DNA from: an uncultured bacterium
GTDB lineage: Bacteria; Bacillota_I; Bacilli_A; RFN20; CAG-826
Direction of reading: 5' to 3'
DNA: 64,000 nt
NCBI GenBank assembly: GCA_949296775.1
Contig: CASFQA010000002.1
Span: 98,305 to 162,304 of the forward strand
The notes under the pieces are model-generated. The model worked only from the letters and a program-made list of their open reading frames with translations, did no database searches and was not told the origin of the DNA. A program made the translations under genes and the position numbers. This document shows, piece by piece, positions 62,943 through 64,000 of the stretch. The first letter of the stretch is position 1, and each line of letters begins with the position of its first letter.

Positions 62943-64000
62943 TTATTCGAAGGAGAACTGCGAGTTATACAAGGATGCGTAGAACCCGTTTTGGGCCATC
63001 AAGGAGTCGTGGGTCCCTTGCTCGACGATGTTCCCGTCGCGCATCACGAGTATCAAGTCGGCGTTTTTGATCGTCGAGAGGCGGTGGGCGATGACGAAGG
63101 AGGTCCGCCCTTTGGTTAGGTTGTCCATCGCCTCCTGAATCAGCTCTTCCGTCCGGGTGTCGACGTTGGAGGTCGCTTCGTCGAGGATGAGCAATGGGGC
63201 TTTCCTGATCATGGCTCGGGCGATGGTCATCAACTGCTTTTGGCCGGCGGAAATCGAACCCGCGCTTTCGAGATGGCAATCGAATTTGCCGGGCAAGGTT
63301 CGGATGAAGTGATAGATGTTGGCTTGCTTAGCGATCTCCTTCAGTTCCTCGTCGCCAATGACCGGGCTATTGTAAAGGAGATTGTCGCGCATGGTTCCGT
63401 CGAATACCCAGGTATCCTGCAGCACCATGCCGAATATGTCATGGATTTCCTCCCGCGTTATGTCCTTGGTCGAGATGCCGTCGATTAGAATTTCCCCGGA
63501 GTTGATTTCGTAGAAGCGCATCAACAAGTTGACCATGGTGGTCTTGCCCGCCCCGGTCGGCCCGACGATGGCGACTTTCGAACCGGGCCTTATCTTGGCC
63601 GAGAAGTCGTGGATGATCTCCCGGGTTTCGTCATAGGAAAAACAGACATGACGGAACTCGACTCCCCCTTTGACCTTGACCCGCCCGTTCTCATCGACGG
63701 GGAAATACCGCTTTTTGTCGCTTTCGTCGGCCATCTCCTTTTCCTCCAAGAAGTCAAAGACCCGCTTGGAGGCGGCGGTCGTGGTTTGCAAGGTGTTCAT
63801 GGCCTGGGCGATCTGCGACATCGGCTGCTGGAACAGGCGGACATAGACCAAGAAAGCCGAGATGGTGCCGAAGCTGACTCCGGCGTCGACGTCGGAAACG
63901 ATCAACAATCCGCCGACGACCAAGACGGCGATATAGGCGAAGTAGGAGATGAAGCTCATCAACGGCTGCATTAAGCCGCCGAAGAATTGGGCTTTGAACA
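62943..64000 (-). CDS. ABC exporter with fused membrane and ATPase domains, 5' end cut by window edge
   Basis: The visible 352 codons start within the membrane domain (MSFISYFAYIAVLVVGG and AFLVYVRLFQQPMSQIAQA) and contain the complete nucleotide-binding domain: Walker A IVGPTGAGKTTMVNLL, signature SAGQKQLMTIARAM, Walker B PLLILDEATSNVDTRTE and the H-loop VIAHRLST. This is the half-transporter layout of multidrug/lipid exporters (MsbA/LmrA type). The signature reads SAGQK rather than LSGGQ. The in-frame reading continues past 64000, so the start is not in view. Such exporters usually pair with a second half-transporter gene. Confidence 0.92.
   Translation of the reverse strand, partial: FKAQFFGGLMQPLMSFISYFAYIAVLVVGGLLIVSDVDAGVSFGTISAFLVYVRLFQQPMSQIAQAMNTLQTTTAASKRVFDFLEEKEMADESDKKRYFPVDENGRVKVKGGVEFRHVCFSYDETREIIHDFSAKIRPGSKVAIVGPTGAGKTTMVNLLMRFYEINSGEILIDGISTKDITREEIHDIFGMVLQDTWVFDGTMRDNLLYNSPVIGDEELKEIAKQANIYHFIRTLPGKFDCHLESAGSISAGQKQLMTIARAMIRKAPLLILDEATSNVDTRTEELIQEAMDNLTKGRTSFVIAHRLSTIKNADLILVMRDGNIVEQGTHDSLMAQNGFYASLYNSQFSFE

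Overview
The window is about 64 kb of a low-GC-type Firmicutes/Bacilli chromosome with a moderate base composition, and it contains the replication origin. It uses the standard code, since TGA is a stop throughout. The gene order rpmH-rnpA-yidC-jag-mnmE on one side and dnaA-dnaN-S4 protein-recF-gyrB-gyrA on the other is the classic Firmicutes oriC order. The pth-mfd-rqcP-tilS-ftsH cluster matches the Bacillus order but lacks every sporulation gene normally inserted there (spoVT, yabP/Q, spoIIE, divIC). This suggests a non-sporulating, small-genome Bacilli lineage (Erysipelotrichia/RF39/Mollicutes-like, probably uncultured); the taxonomic placement is inference.

Region 1 (1-16.7 kb) is a set of short units: a HAD phosphatase with a GH2 glycosidase, an M24 peptidase, an Hsp20 under two CIRCE operators, a YbaK-type deacylase, three uncharacterised membrane or PIN-domain proteins, rlmD, metG, rpmE, an UPF0173 hydrolase and a TldD/TldE pair. 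Region 2 (16.7-26.1 kb) is a six-gene minus-strand operon (ABC transporter, P-type ATPase, psuG, TetR-type regulator, alcohol dehydrogenase, degenerate M50-like membrane protein) behind a near-perfect operator-promoter. Region 3 (26.3-38 kb) holds tadA, the SRP RNA, serS, a glycosyltransferase, gyrA, gyrB, recF, the S4 protein, dnaN and dnaA. Region 4 (about 38.1-38.4 kb) is oriC. Region 5 (38.4-47.2 kb) is the rightward housekeeping run rpmH to glmU plus a small unknown protein, with two parS-like sites at rnmV. Region 6 (47.25-48.34 kb) is an AT-rich stretch with almost no coding signal. Region 7 (48.4-53.4 kb) is ppdK divergent from an FGGY kinase, with a TetR regulator. Region 8 (53.7-64 kb) is flavodoxin-pth-mfd, rqcP-tilS, ftsH, an Fe-S flavoprotein and a truncated ABC exporter.

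Genes point away from the origin on both sides for the core replication and translation operons. No tRNA, rRNA, CRISPR array, prophage or intact insertion sequence is visible.

The most interesting signals are regulatory. At least nine genes have a good -10 hexamer (often extended TGN) ending 6-10 nt before the start codon and no Shine-Dalgarno, so they are predicted to be leaderless, while operon-internal genes carry strong Shine-Dalgarno sites. Other points are two parS-like sites flanking the rnmV start, an SRP RNA whose 3' end appears to carry the tadA promoter, a TilS homologue with an eroded PP-loop, a site-2-protease homologue lacking its first zinc histidine, a likely ACG start for mfd, and several unassigned operator palindromes.
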